From UBA966 sp046350355 (GTDB lineage Bacteria > Planctomycetota > Phycisphaerae > Phycisphaerales > SM1A02), in contig JAXMAN010000001.1 in the NCBI GenBank assembly GCA_046350355.1, forward strand, positions 310,001 to 374,000: a stretch of 64,000 nt of DNA, given 5' to 3'. The notes under the pieces were generated by a model, which was not told the DNA's origin, searched no databases, and saw only the letters and a program-made list of their open reading frames with translations. The position numbers and the translations under genes are program-made. Positions 29,601 through 38,291 of this stretch are shown piece after piece. Numbering within the stretch: the first letter of the stretch is position 1; every line of letters begins with the position of its first letter.

Positions 29601-31418
29601 ATGTGCGGCATCTGCGGCATCGTCGACAAGCGCGGCGGCATCGTCCCCGAGGAGCAGCTCCGCGCCATGAACGCCGTCGCCGCGCACCGCGGGCCCGACG
29701 GCGACGGCTTCCGCATCGTGCCGGGCGTGGCCTTCGCGCACCGCCGGCTCGCGATCCTGGACCTGAACCCGCGCGGCGCGCAGCCGATGTCCTGGAAGGG
29801 CCGCTGGTGGATCGTCTACAACGGCGAGGTCTACAACTACAAGGAGATCCGCGCGGAGCTGGAGACGCTCGGCCACTCCTTCCAGACCACCACCGACACC
29901 GAGGTGATCCTGGCCGCCTACGAGCAGTGGGGCGAGGACTGCCTGCGCCGCTTCAACGGCATGTGGGCCCTCGCGATCCACGACACGCAGGAGCAGACGG
30001 TCTTCTTCGCGCGCGACCGCTTCGGGGTGAAGCCGCTCTACTTCATCGACACCCCCGCGCGCTTCGCCTTCGCATCCGAGATCAAGCAGCTCCTTCCGCT
30101 GCTGCCGAAGGTGCGCGCCAACCAGGCGATCCTCCTGGAGTGGCTGCTCACCTCCTTCGAGAACCACCGCCCCGAGACGATGTTCGAGGGCGTCACGAGC
30201 CTGCCCGGCGGCCACTGGACGCGCATCTCCCTGCGCGACGGCACGCGCGAGACGGGCCGCTTCTACAAGCTCGCCGTCGACCCGACCTGGAGCGGGCTCT
30301 CCATCGACGCCGCCGTGGAGCGCTTCGGGAGCCTCTTCGACAGCGCGGTGCGCCTGCGCCTGCGCTCGGACGTGCGCGTCGGCACCTGCCTCAGCGGCGG
30401 CCTCGACAGCTCCGCCACCAGCGTCGTCGCCAGCGCCGTCTACAAGCGGGAGACGGGCGCCCGATTCCTGGGCGTGCACGCGCGCGGCAGCGAGGCGCGC
30501 ATCGACGAGAGCGCCTACGCCGACCGCGTCGCGCAGCACGCCGACATCGACCTGACCACCGTGCTCCCCAGCACCCAGGACTTCCTGAACACGATCGACG
30601 AGGTCGTCTACACGCAGGAGGAGCCCTTCGGCAGCCCCTCGATGTTCATGGGCTGGCACGTCTTCCAGGAGGCGCGCCGCCGCGGCTGCCCCGTCATGCT
30701 CAATGGCCAGGGCGGCGACGAGGTCCTGCTGGGCTACGAGCGCTACTTCGCCGCCTACGCGCACGGCCTCTCCCCCTGGCGCTGGATGTGGGAGGCGATG
30801 CAGCAGGCGCGCAACTCGCGGCTGACGCTCGCGGATGTGCTGCAGTACCGCTTCTACTTCACGCGCCCGAAGGTCCGCGTGCGGCGCCTGATGGACCGCA
30901 CCTTCCTGCTGCCGGACTACGCGAAGGCCGCGAGCCTGGAGTTCGTCTACCGGAACGCGAAGGCCTTCGGCTCGGTCACCGACCTGCAGCTCTACGAGAT
31001 CGAGCACTCGCTCCCCCACCTGCTGCGCTACGAGGACCGCAACTCGATGCGCCACTCGATCGAGACGCGCCTGCCCTTCCTGGACTACCGCGTGGTCGAG
31101 GCCGGCGTCTCCATGCGCTCCGAGTGCAAGATCCACGAGGGCTGGACCAAGTACGTCCTGCGCCGCGCGATGAAGGGCGTCCTGCCCGACGACATCGCCT
31201 GGCGGCGCAACAAGATCGGCTTCGAGGCCCCCGAGCGCACCTGGCTGGGCGCCGCCCAGCAGCGGATCTCGCAGGAGATCGCGGGCTCGAGGATCTTCGG
31301 CCGGATCACCGACCGCGACCGGCTCCTCCGCGAGCTCCCGCAGAAGTCCCTCTCCCAGCAGTGGATGTACTTCAACCTCGCCGCCTGGGAGCGGGTCTAC
31401 GGGGTCTCCTGGGACTAG
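29601..31418 (+). CDS. asnB: Asparagine synthase (glutamine-hydrolysing), AsnB type, copy 1
   Basis: A 605-residue two-domain amidotransferase. The glutaminase domain starts with the nucleophile Cys2 (MCGICGIVDKRGG) and has AHRGPDGDGF and YNGEVYNYKE. The synthase domain has the PP-loop SGGLDSSATS at ~265-274. It is divergent from wzx and starts the long plus-strand operon that includes the Wzy-like protein and WbuY/WbuZ. In polysaccharide loci such enzymes often amidate uronic acids or other carboxylates instead of making asparagine; a second copy is at 52482. A TAGGAT box is ~42 nt upstream and cggagag precedes the ATG. Confidence 0.9.
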   Translation: MCGICGIVDKRGGIVPEEQLRAMNAVAAHRGPDGDGFRIVPGVAFAHRRLAILDLNPRGAQPMSWKGRWWIVYNGEVYNYKEIRAELETLGHSFQTTTDTEVILAAYEQWGEDCLRRFNGMWALAIHDTQEQTVFFARDRFGVKPLYFIDTPARFAFASEIKQLLPLLPKVRANQAILLEWLLTSFENHRPETMFEGVTSLPGGHWTRISLRDGTRETGRFYKLAVDPTWSGLSIDAAVERFGSLFDSAVRLRLRSDVRVGTCLSGGLDSSATSVVASAVYKRETGARFLGVHARGSEARIDESAYADRVAQHADIDLTTVLPSTQDFLNTIDEVVYTQEEPFGSPSMFMGWHVFQEARRRGCPVMLNGQGGDEVLLGYERYFAAYAHGLSPWRWMWEAMQQARNSRLTLADVLQYRFYFTRPKVRVRRLMDRTFLLPDYAKAASLEFVYRNAKAFGSVTDLQLYEIEHSLPHLLRYEDRNSMRHSIETRLPFLDYRVVEAGVSMRSECKIHEGWTKYVLRRAMKGVLPDDIAWRRNKIGFEAPERTWLGAAQQRISQEIAGSRIFGRITDRDRLLRELPQKSLSQQWMYFNLAAWERVYGVSWD

Positions 31419-31444
31419 CCTGAGGCCTCCCGTCCGGCACGCAC

Positions 31445-32821
31445 ATGCAGCTCGCCGTCCTCCCGCTCTTCCTGGTCCTCTGCCTCCTGTCGCTCTCGCG
31501 GCCGGCGAACGCGTTCCTGTTCATGGTCGTCTTCTTCGCGCTGGAGGTCTCCCTCCAGGCGAGCGTCGACGTCTTCCGCTCGTACCCCTGGCTCGCGAAC
31601 GTGATGGTGGGCATGGCGGTGCTCTTCGCCACCGTGCGCGCGATCTTCGTGGAGGACCGGCCCTTCGCGGGCTACTTCACGCCGACGACCTGGCTGGTGC
31701 TCGCGCTCTTCGCCTGGTCGCTGGTGACGCTGATGTGGACGCCGGCCACGTCGGACCGCCACAACACCGGGTACAGCATCATCTCCGAGGCGTGGCCCTA
31801 CTTCATCCTGGTCGTGCTGATGATGCCGCTGCTGATGGACACCATGGACGACCTGCACCGGGTCTTCACCTGGCTCCTCGTCGTCGGCAGCATCATCGTC
31901 GTCACCATCCTGGTGAACCCCGAGTTCACGATGAAGCTGGGCCGCATCGGCATCTCGCTGGACAGCAAGACGCGCACGAGCCCGCTGGCCATCGGCCAGA
32001 TGGGAGGCACGCTGGCGATCGTGGGCGCGCTCTACCTGCCGCCGCGCGCCACGCGCACCAGCCTGGTGATCCGCGTCGGCGCCTTCCTCCTGGGCTGCCT
32101 GCTGGCCCTCTACTCCGGCTCGCGCGGCCAGGTCATCTTCTCCGGGCTGGTGATCGCGATGTTCCTGCCGCTGGCGCGCCAGATCCGCAACGTGGGCGCG
32201 TTCATCGGCACCGTCGTGGGCATCGGCGTGCTCGCCGGCCTGGGATACATCGCCTTCGGGCTGGTCTCGGGCGAGGCGGACATCGACCGCTGGGCGAGCG
32301 GCAAGCTGATGGACGCGGGCGACGTGCGCGCGGGCAACATCCTCGAGCTCATCCGCGTCTTCTCGATCACCCCGACCGCCTGGGTCGTCGGCCTGGGCTT
32401 CAACGCCTTCAGCGCCGTCTGCAACGACCTCGGCCAGGGCTACTCGCACTGCACCTTCGTCGACGTGCTCTGCGAGCTGGGCATCCCCGCCTTCGGCGTG
32501 CTGATGGCGATGCTCTGGACCGTCTACAAGTCCGGCCGCCGCCTCTTCGAGCGCTTCCGCGACGACCCGATCGACCGCGCCGCGGTCGCCACCCTGCTCG
32601 CGATGGTCTTCTACCAGATCCTCATCGCGAACAAGGAGGGCAACCTCTGGGCATCGGTGAACCTCTTCATGTACTGCATCGTGATCAGCCGCCTCGAGGT
32701 GCGCACCCGCGGCGAGGGCGCGCTCGCCGCCGACGAGGAGGGGTACGAGGAGTGGGCCGCCACCGAGGCCGCCGGCCACGAGCACGCCGAGCCGGCGCTT
32801 CCCGCGGGAGCGCGCGCATGA
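31445..32821 (+). CDS. O-antigen polymerase/ligase-like membrane protein (Wzy/WaaL type)
   Basis: A 458-residue protein with about ten predicted helices and a large external loop, as in Wzy and WaaL. The loop region includes TLMWTPATSDRHNTGY, and later VVGLGFNAFSAVCNDLGQGYSHCTFVDVLCELGIPAF, where a G-x-G...H...ELG pattern fits the O-antigen ligase/polymerase domain. Together with the Wzx-like flippase it suggests a Wzx/Wzy pathway; polymerase or ligase cannot be distinguished by sequence alone. The C-terminus is a Glu/Ala-rich cytoplasmic tail. Its stop overlaps the next ATG by 4 nt. Confidence 0.82.
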   Translation: MQLAVLPLFLVLCLLSLSRPANAFLFMVVFFALEVSLQASVDVFRSYPWLANVMVGMAVLFATVRAIFVEDRPFAGYFTPTTWLVLALFAWSLVTLMWTPATSDRHNTGYSIISEAWPYFILVVLMMPLLMDTMDDLHRVFTWLLVVGSIIVVTILVNPEFTMKLGRIGISLDSKTRTSPLAIGQMGGTLAIVGALYLPPRATRTSLVIRVGAFLLGCLLALYSGSRGQVIFSGLVIAMFLPLARQIRNVGAFIGTVVGIGVLAGLGYIAFGLVSGEADIDRWASGKLMDAGDVRAGNILELIRVFSITPTAWVVGLGFNAFSAVCNDLGQGYSHCTFVDVLCELGIPAFGVLMAMLWTVYKSGRRLFERFRDDPIDRAAVATLLAMVFYQILIANKEGNLWASVNLFMYCIVISRLEVRTRGEGALAADEEGYEEWAATEAAGHEHAEPALPAGARA

Positions 32822-33489
32822 CGCCCCCCGAAGGACGCGCGGCGCCGCAGCCGGTCGAGCTGGTGGACCTGGAGACGGGCAACCTCGGCTCCGTGCACAA
32901 GATGCTCGCGCGCATCGGCTGCGTCGTGCGCAACGTGCGCCGCCCCGAGGAGCTCGAGGGGACGCAGCCCGTGCTCCTGCCGGGCGTCGGCCACTTCTCG
33001 AAGGCCGCGGAGTCGCTGGACGCCTCGGGCCTGCGGCCGCGCCTGAACGAGCTCTTCCAGGCCGGATGGCCGATCCTGGGCATCTGCGTCGGCGCGCAGC
33101 TCATGTGCCGCGCGAGCGAGGAAGGTCCGGGCGCGGGCCTGGGCTGGCTCCCCACCGACGTGCGCCGCTTCCCCGCCACCGACACGCAGGGACGACCGCT
33201 GCGCGTGCCGCACATGGAGTGGCAGCCCTTCGCGCCGCCTCCGGGGATCCTGCCCTTCGACATGCCGCCGGGGCGCGTCTACTTCGCGCACTCGTACTAC
33301 CTGGACCCCGCGCCGCTCGACGGGCACCTGCTGTGCGCCTCGGAGTTCGGCGGCGTGCGCTTTGCCTCGGTCGCGCGCGCGCGCAACGCGCTGGGCGCGC
33401 AGTTCCATCCCGAGAAGAGCCATCGCCACGGCATGGCATTCCTTTCGGGCTGGCTGCAGTGGGCCGCCGCGGAGATCGCACGGCGATGA
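32818..33489 (+). CDS. wbuY: HisH-like glutamine amidotransferase subunit of sugar amidation (WbuY)
   Basis: A 223-residue class I amidotransferase. The nucleophile elbow is GICVGAQLM and the His-Glu part of the triad is in QFHPEKSHRHG. It resembles HisH, but the setting is a polysaccharide locus with no other histidine genes. HisH/HisF homologues with a WbuX/PseA amidotransferase (here at 43521) form a trio thought to supply ammonia for converting N-acetyl groups to acetamidino groups. It overlaps the upstream Wzy-like gene and the downstream hisF homologue by 4 nt each, so the three are coupled. Confidence 0.88.
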   Translation: MTPPEGRAAPQPVELVDLETGNLGSVHKMLARIGCVVRNVRRPEELEGTQPVLLPGVGHFSKAAESLDASGLRPRLNELFQAGWPILGICVGAQLMCRASEEGPGAGLGWLPTDVRRFPATDTQGRPLRVPHMEWQPFAPPPGILPFDMPPGRVYFAHSYYLDPAPLDGHLLCASEFGGVRFASVARARNALGAQFHPEKSHRHGMAFLSGWLQWAAAEIARR

Positions 33490-34262
33490 CCGGCGTCTAC
33501 TTCCAGCCCTGCGCCGAGCCGATGCCGCGCGTCATCGCCGCGCTGACGATGCTCGACGGCCGCCTGGTGCGGACGGTGCGCTTCAAGAACCCCTCCTACG
33601 TGGGCGACCCGATCAACGCGGTCAAGATCTTCAACGACAAGGGGACGGACGAGCTGGTGCTCCTGGAGATCGGGGGCAAGCCCTTCGACGCATCTCGCCT
33701 TCCCGCGCTGCGCGAGATCGCCGCCGAGGCGTTCATGCCCATCTCCTACGGCGGCGGCGTGCGCGACATCGAGCATGTGCGCGCCGTGATCCGCAGCGGC
33801 TTCGAGAAGGTCGTCCTCAACACCGCGATGCACGACAACCCGACGCTCGCCGACGAGGCCGGGCGCGAGTTCGGCGCGCAGGCGGTCGTCGGCTCGATCG
33901 AGGTCGGCAGCGGCATGCTGCGCGGCGTGCACGTGCGCACCGAGTGCGGCCGGCGCGCGACGCGCCACCGTCCCGTCGACTGGGCGCGCCGCTGCGAGGA
34001 GCTCGGCTGCGGCGAGCTGCTGGTCACCTTCGTCGACCGCGACGGCACGATGTCGGGCTACGACCTCGACCTGGTGCGCGAGATCTCCGACGCGGTGAGC
34101 GTGCCGGTGATCCCGCTGGGCGGCGCCGGAACGATCGAGCACCTGCAGCAGGGGATCGCCGCGGGGGCCTCCGCCGTCGCCGCGGGGAGCATGTTCGTCT
34201 ACTGGGGCCCGCGCCGCGCGGTCCTCATCAACTACCCGAACATCAGCGCGATCCACGACTGA
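33486..34262 (+). CDS. wbuZ: HisF-like cyclase homologue of sugar amidation (WbuZ)
   Basis: A 258-residue TIM-barrel protein close to HisF in overall pattern (ISYGGGVRDIEHVRAVI, LVTFVDRDGTMSGYDLDL). Two catalytic Asp residues of true HisF seem replaced: the CLDVKDGR strand reads ALTMLDGR (Asp11 to Thr) and AIDAK reads SIEVG (Asp130 to Glu). That agrees with a WbuZ role, passing ammonia from WbuY to the sugar amidotransferase, and argues against histidine synthesis. The alignment is by eye. It is coupled to wbuY by a 4-nt overlap. Confidence 0.88.
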   Translation: MTGVYFQPCAEPMPRVIAALTMLDGRLVRTVRFKNPSYVGDPINAVKIFNDKGTDELVLLEIGGKPFDASRLPALREIAAEAFMPISYGGGVRDIEHVRAVIRSGFEKVVLNTAMHDNPTLADEAGREFGAQAVVGSIEVGSGMLRGVHVRTECGRRATRHRPVDWARRCEELGCGELLVTFVDRDGTMSGYDLDLVREISDAVSVPVIPLGGAGTIEHLQQGIAAGASAVAAGSMFVYWGPRRAVLINYPNISAIHD

Positions 34263-34281
34263 GCCGCCGCGAGGAGCCGCG

Positions 34282-36936
34282 ATGAGCATCCAGACCACCG
34301 TCACCGCACGCCGACGCCTGGCCGTCCGCCTGCTCGCGATCCCGCTCGCCGCCGCCTCGGCGCTGCCCGCGGCCGCGCAGCAGGGGGGACCCGACCCGGC
34401 GCTCGTGCGCTCCTACGACTCCGTGAAGTCCGAGCGGCGCCTCTACCTGCGCGACTACGAGCGCCAGCTCCAGGCCGCCTTCGACGCGGGCGTCGCGGGC
34501 GACCTCGCCAAGCGCGAGGAGGCGGAGAAGATGCTGCGCGCCGCGCTGGGCGACCTCGCGCAGCGCTCCCCGCAGGAGCTCGCGGGCCGCATCACCATGC
34601 GCGGCAGCGCGGACGCCGTGAACTTCGACATGCGCGACGCCGCGCTGCACCTGGCGATGCTCTGGAAGGTCACCGGCGACGGGACGCACGCGCAGCGCGC
34701 GGCGGCGCTGCTGGCGCGCTTCGCGCAGGCGATCCCGCAGTGGCCCATCTGGAGCCCCTACTACGGCGAGCAGTCCACGAAGAAGGCGCTGAGCCAGTCC
34801 GACCCGAAGACCTTCCAGTCGGAGTTCTCCGCGGGGCTGTGGGGCGACTGGATCTACCAGGACCTCATCATGGGCACGCCGCTCGCGCAGGCGTGGTCGA
34901 TCCTGCGTCCCTCGGGCGCGCTGCAGCAGATCGGCGCGGAGCAGGCGGTGCGCGCGATGCTCGACCTCCATGTCGCGACGCAGCGCAAGTACAACCCGGG
35001 CTGCGACTTCAGCAACATGGACGCCTTCCAGATCCGGGGCTTCATGGACTTCGGCCGGCTGCTGCCCGACCCGGAGCTGGTGCACGAGGGGGTGCGCCAC
35101 CTGCAGAACATGTACCGCGTCGGCTTCTTCCCCGACGGCTGGTGGCACGAGGGGGCGACGAGCTACCACCTCGACCTGCAGAACGGCCTGCGCGCGATCG
35201 CGCGCGACATGCTGCGCGGCTACACCGATCCGCCGGGCTTCCGCAGCAAGGTGGATGGCTCGCGCTACGACAACCTCGACCTGCGCGAGCTCGTCGCGGC
35301 GCCCTCGCGGCGCGCGGACATCGTGACGCAGCGGATGACCCTCCCGGACCAGACGCTGATGGCGGTGCACGACACCACCTGGCCGCAGCTTGGCCCGCAG
35401 AGCGCCAAGCCGCCCACGCGCTCCTTCCTCTTCGGCGCGATGGGGCAGGGGACGCTCGTGCTGGGCAAGGACGACAACGCGACGCTGGCCACGCTGCACT
35501 GGAGCGGCAGCGGCTCGCACTCGCACCGCGACGCGCTCAACCTGAACCTCTGGGCCAAGGGGACCGAGGCGATCAGCGAGACGCAGTACCACCCCATCCA
35601 GGGATCCGACTCGACGCGCGAGTGGCACACGAGCACGCCGGGACACGTCACCGTCGTCGTCGACGGCCTCGACCAGGGCCACGACGGCAAGCTCGGCTCG
35701 CGCCTGCGCAAGCCGCAGCCGCTGGACGCGATCCCCGGCGTCCCCGACTGGCCCTGGCGCTGGACGACCTGCGCCGCGCAGGACTTCGGCACGCTGCGCC
35801 TCTTCTCCACCGACTTCCGCGAGGTGCAGGTCGTCGAGGCGGACGCCGAGCGTGCCTACGACAGCGTCGCGCCGGTGAAGCTCTACCGGCGCACGATCGC
35901 GCTGGTGCGCATCGACGACCAGGACAGCTACGTGGTCGACATCTTCCGCGTCCGCGGCGGCGGAACCTTCGACTACATGCTGCACTCCTGCCTGCAGTAC
36001 GAGCAGAAGGTGAAGGTGGCGCTCGCGCTGCAGCCGATGCCGGGGACGCTCTTCGGCAACCTGCGCAACCTGCGCTCGGCGACCACCGGCGACACCTGGC
36101 TCGCCGCCTTCGAGCTCAGCAACGGCGTGAACATGCTCACCTTCATGGCGGGGGCGCCGCAGACGCAGGTCGTCGTGGGCGACGGCCCCGCGATGCGCCG
36201 CGTCGGCAGCGCGCCCTTCGTCGCGGTGCGCCGCAAGGGGCCGGAGACGGTCTTCGCCGCGGTGCACCACGTGGTCAAGGGCGCCGTCCCGCGCGTGCAG
36301 GGCATCGAGCTGCTGCCGACGACGGGCGCGGGCTGCGTCGCGCTGCGCGTGAAGGTCGGCGACCGCATCGACACGGTGATCTCCTGCGAGGAGCGCGAGC
36401 AGGCGCACACCGTCGACGGGCGCATCGAGGTGCGCGCCCGCTTCGCGCACCTGAGCGAGGGCGCGGGCGGCCGCGGCGGCTGGGCGTATATGGTCGACGG
36501 CGACCTGCTGCGCACGCCGCGCGGGAGCATCGAGGGGGAGGTCTCCTGGTCCGGCACCGTCGAGCGCACGCTGCGCGCCGAGGAGGATGAGCATCGCGAG
36601 AACAACGGCTTCGTCGTCGACGGCGCGCCGCCGCCGGGACGCTCGCTCGAGGGCGCGGCGGTGATCGTCGACCTCGCGCAGCAGATGACCTGGGGCTACC
36701 GGCTGGCCGCGGTCGCGAAGGAAGGCGACCTCACCGTGCTGCAGACGCAGGACGAGCCGGGGTTCTCGGTCAAGGACGGCCGCATCAAGCAGCTCTTCTT
36801 CCCGTGCTGGGGATTCTCGGGAACGGCCACATGGCGCATTCCCGGCTTCGCCCTGGCGCGTCCGGACGAACGCGGCGGACGCTCGCTCGTACAGTCACGC
36901 GACGCGAAGTTCACCCCGAAAACGCAAGGAAAGTAG
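34282..36936 (+). CDS. Exported heparinase II/III-like polysaccharide lyase, copy 1
   Basis: An 884-residue protein with an N-terminal signal peptide (residues ~1-32, ending AAAQQ). The helical N-terminal half, an (alpha/alpha) toroid type, contains FSNMDAFQIRGFMDFG and FFPDGWWHEGATSYHLDLQNG, with His/Tyr residues typical of lyase active sites. The C-terminal beta-rich half begins with the heparinase II/III-like motif SGSGSHSHRDALNLNLWAKG. Substrates of this superfamily are uronic-acid polymers such as heparin or alginate. Being last in the wbuYZ block suggests it cuts or trims the locus's own polysaccharide outside the cytoplasm. A paralogue is at 38292. The exact PL family is not certain. 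Confidence 0.82.
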   Translation: MSIQTTVTARRRLAVRLLAIPLAAASALPAAAQQGGPDPALVRSYDSVKSERRLYLRDYERQLQAAFDAGVAGDLAKREEAEKMLRAALGDLAQRSPQELAGRITMRGSADAVNFDMRDAALHLAMLWKVTGDGTHAQRAAALLARFAQAIPQWPIWSPYYGEQSTKKALSQSDPKTFQSEFSAGLWGDWIYQDLIMGTPLAQAWSILRPSGALQQIGAEQAVRAMLDLHVATQRKYNPGCDFSNMDAFQIRGFMDFGRLLPDPELVHEGVRHLQNMYRVGFFPDGWWHEGATSYHLDLQNGLRAIARDMLRGYTDPPGFRSKVDGSRYDNLDLRELVAAPSRRADIVTQRMTLPDQTLMAVHDTTWPQLGPQSAKPPTRSFLFGAMGQGTLVLGKDDNATLATLHWSGSGSHSHRDALNLNLWAKGTEAISETQYHPIQGSDSTREWHTSTPGHVTVVVDGLDQGHDGKLGSRLRKPQPLDAIPGVPDWPWRWTTCAAQDFGTLRLFSTDFREVQVVEADAERAYDSVAPVKLYRRTIALVRIDDQDSYVVDIFRVRGGGTFDYMLHSCLQYEQKVKVALALQPMPGTLFGNLRNLRSATTGDTWLAAFELSNGVNMLTFMAGAPQTQVVVGDGPAMRRVGSAPFVAVRRKGPETVFAAVHHVVKGAVPRVQGIELLPTTGAGCVALRVKVGDRIDTVISCEEREQAHTVDGRIEVRARFAHLSEGAGGRGGWAYMVDGDLLRTPRGSIEGEVSWSGTVERTLRAEEDEHRENNGFVVDGAPPPGRSLEGAAVIVDLAQQMTWGYRLAAVAKEGDLTVLQTQDEPGFSVKDGRIKQLFFPCWGFSGTATWRIPGFALARPDERGGRSLVQSRDAKFTPKTQGK

Positions 36937-36940
36937 ACCC

Positions 36941-38095
36941 ATGAGCGCTCCCCAGACCCGCGGCGAGATGCAGTTCATCGACCTCAAGGCGCAGTACCGC
37001 GCGATCCGCGAGCAGGTGCAGGCGCGCATCGACCGGGTGCTCGAGCACGGCCAGTACATCCTGGGACCCGAGGTCAGGGAGCTGGAGGAGAAGCTCGCCG
37101 CCTTCACGGGCGCGAAGCACTGCGTCACCGTCGCCAGCGGCACCGAGGCGCTGCTCATCGCGCTGATGGCGCTGGACCTGCAGCCGGGCGAGGAGGTCGT
37201 CACCTCGCCCTTCACCTTCGCGGCGACCGCGGAGATGATCGTGCTCGCGGGCGGGCGCCCGGTCTTCGTCGACGTCGACCCGCGCACCGCGAACATCGAC
37301 GCCGGCGCCATCGAGGCGCGCATCGGCCCGCGCACGCGCGCGATCATGCCGGTGAGCCTCTACGGCCAGGTCGCCGACATGGACGAGATCAACGCGGTCG
37401 CGCGCCGCCACGGGCTGCCCGTGATCGAGGACGCGGCGCAGAGCTTCGGCGCGAACTACCGCGGCCGCCGCAGCTGCAACCTGAGCACGATCGGATCGAC
37501 GAGCTTCTTCCCGAGCAAGCCGCTGGGCTGCTACGGCGACGGCGGCGCGCTCTTCACCAGCGACGACCGCCTGGCGCAGGCGATGCGCGAGATCCGCGTG
37601 CACGGCCAGAGCCGCCGCTACTGGCACACGCGCATCGGCGTCGGCGGCCGCATGGACACGATCCAGTGCGCCGTCGTGCTCGCCAAGCTCGACCGCTTCG
37701 CCTGGGAGCTGGAGCGCCGCCAGGTCGTCGCGCGCCGCTACCACGCGCTGCTGGGCTCGGACTTCCCCTACGTCTCGCCCGAGGCGACGCGCGAGCGCCG
37801 CTGCCAGCTCCTGCCCTGGCCGGGCGCGGACCGCGACAGCGTCTTCGCGCAGTTCACGGTCCTCGTCGCCAACCGCGACGCGGTGCAGGAGAAGCTCAAG
37901 GCCGCCGGCGTGCCCACCGCGGTGCACTACCCCGTGCCGCTCAACGAGCAGCCCGCCTACGCGCGCTTCTGCTGCCCGGAGTGCACGCCCGTGGCGAGCG
38001 CGCTGGGCCGGCAGGTGATGAGCCTGCCCTTCAGCCCGGACCTCACCGACGCGGACCAGGACCGCGTCTGCGAGGCGCTGCGCGCGTCCGTCTGA
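36941..38095 (+). CDS. wbpE: WbpE-like UDP-3-keto-uronate aminotransferase
   Basis: A 384-residue DegT-family PLP enzyme resembling P. aeruginosa WbpE along its whole length: MQFIDLKAQYRAIREQVQA, GQYILGPEVRELEEKLAAF, PVSLYGQVADMDEINAV, IEDAAQSFGANYRGRRSCNL and SFFPSKPLGCYGDGGALFT with the Schiff-base Lys at ~193. WbpE aminates C3 of UDP-2-acetamido-3-keto-glucuronate, using the product of WbpB. The matching WbpB and WbpD genes are in this window at 54495 and 55466, which supports the call. It lies between the two lyase genes, 4 nt after the first. Confidence 0.93.
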   Translation: MSAPQTRGEMQFIDLKAQYRAIREQVQARIDRVLEHGQYILGPEVRELEEKLAAFTGAKHCVTVASGTEALLIALMALDLQPGEEVVTSPFTFAATAEMIVLAGGRPVFVDVDPRTANIDAGAIEARIGPRTRAIMPVSLYGQVADMDEINAVARRHGLPVIEDAAQSFGANYRGRRSCNLSTIGSTSFFPSKPLGCYGDGGALFTSDDRLAQAMREIRVHGQSRRYWHTRIGVGGRMDTIQCAVVLAKLDRFAWELERRQVVARRYHALLGSDFPYVSPEATRERRCQLLPWPGADRDSVFAQFTVLVANRDAVQEKLKAAGVPTAVHYPVPLNEQPAYARFCCPECTPVASALGRQVMSLPFSPDLTDADQDRVCEALRASV

Positions 38096-38241
38096 GCGGA
38101 CCAGGCGCGGCGGACGCGCCCGTCCGCGGCGATCCGTCGCCGTTCGCGGACGCTGCGGCGCGCGCCTTTCGGACTGTGCCGTCCGCGCGGCCTGCGCGAA
38201 CACCTACTCGGACATCGCGATCCGACGAACTCGACCGAAGC

Positions 38242-38275
38242 GCGCGCCCCGCCTGGCCGCGGGGCGCGCCTCTTT
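38242..38275 (+). terminator. Strong hairpin with T-rich tail: terminator or attenuator before lyase 2
   Basis: A perfect 11-bp stem GCGCGCCCCGC/GCGGGGCGCGC with a six-base loop, followed by CTCTTT. It would terminate transcription from wbpE. But it ends only 16 nt before the ATG of the second lyase, so unless that gene has a start point inside the 16 nt, the hairpin is in its leader and could control it by attenuation. Confidence 0.65.
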
Positions 38276-38291
38276 GGACATTCGTGGTGCC

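Noticed and set aside
32818..34262. Histidine biosynthesis genes hisH and hisF
   Set aside because: No other his genes are nearby, the pair is coupled to a Wzy-like gene, and the HisF-like protein appears to lack both catalytic Asp residues. The WbuY/WbuZ interpretation fits better.
38274..38291. TTG start for the second lyase
   Set aside because: It lies at the end of the terminator-like hairpin tail and adds only six residues; ATG at 38292 is the simpler start.
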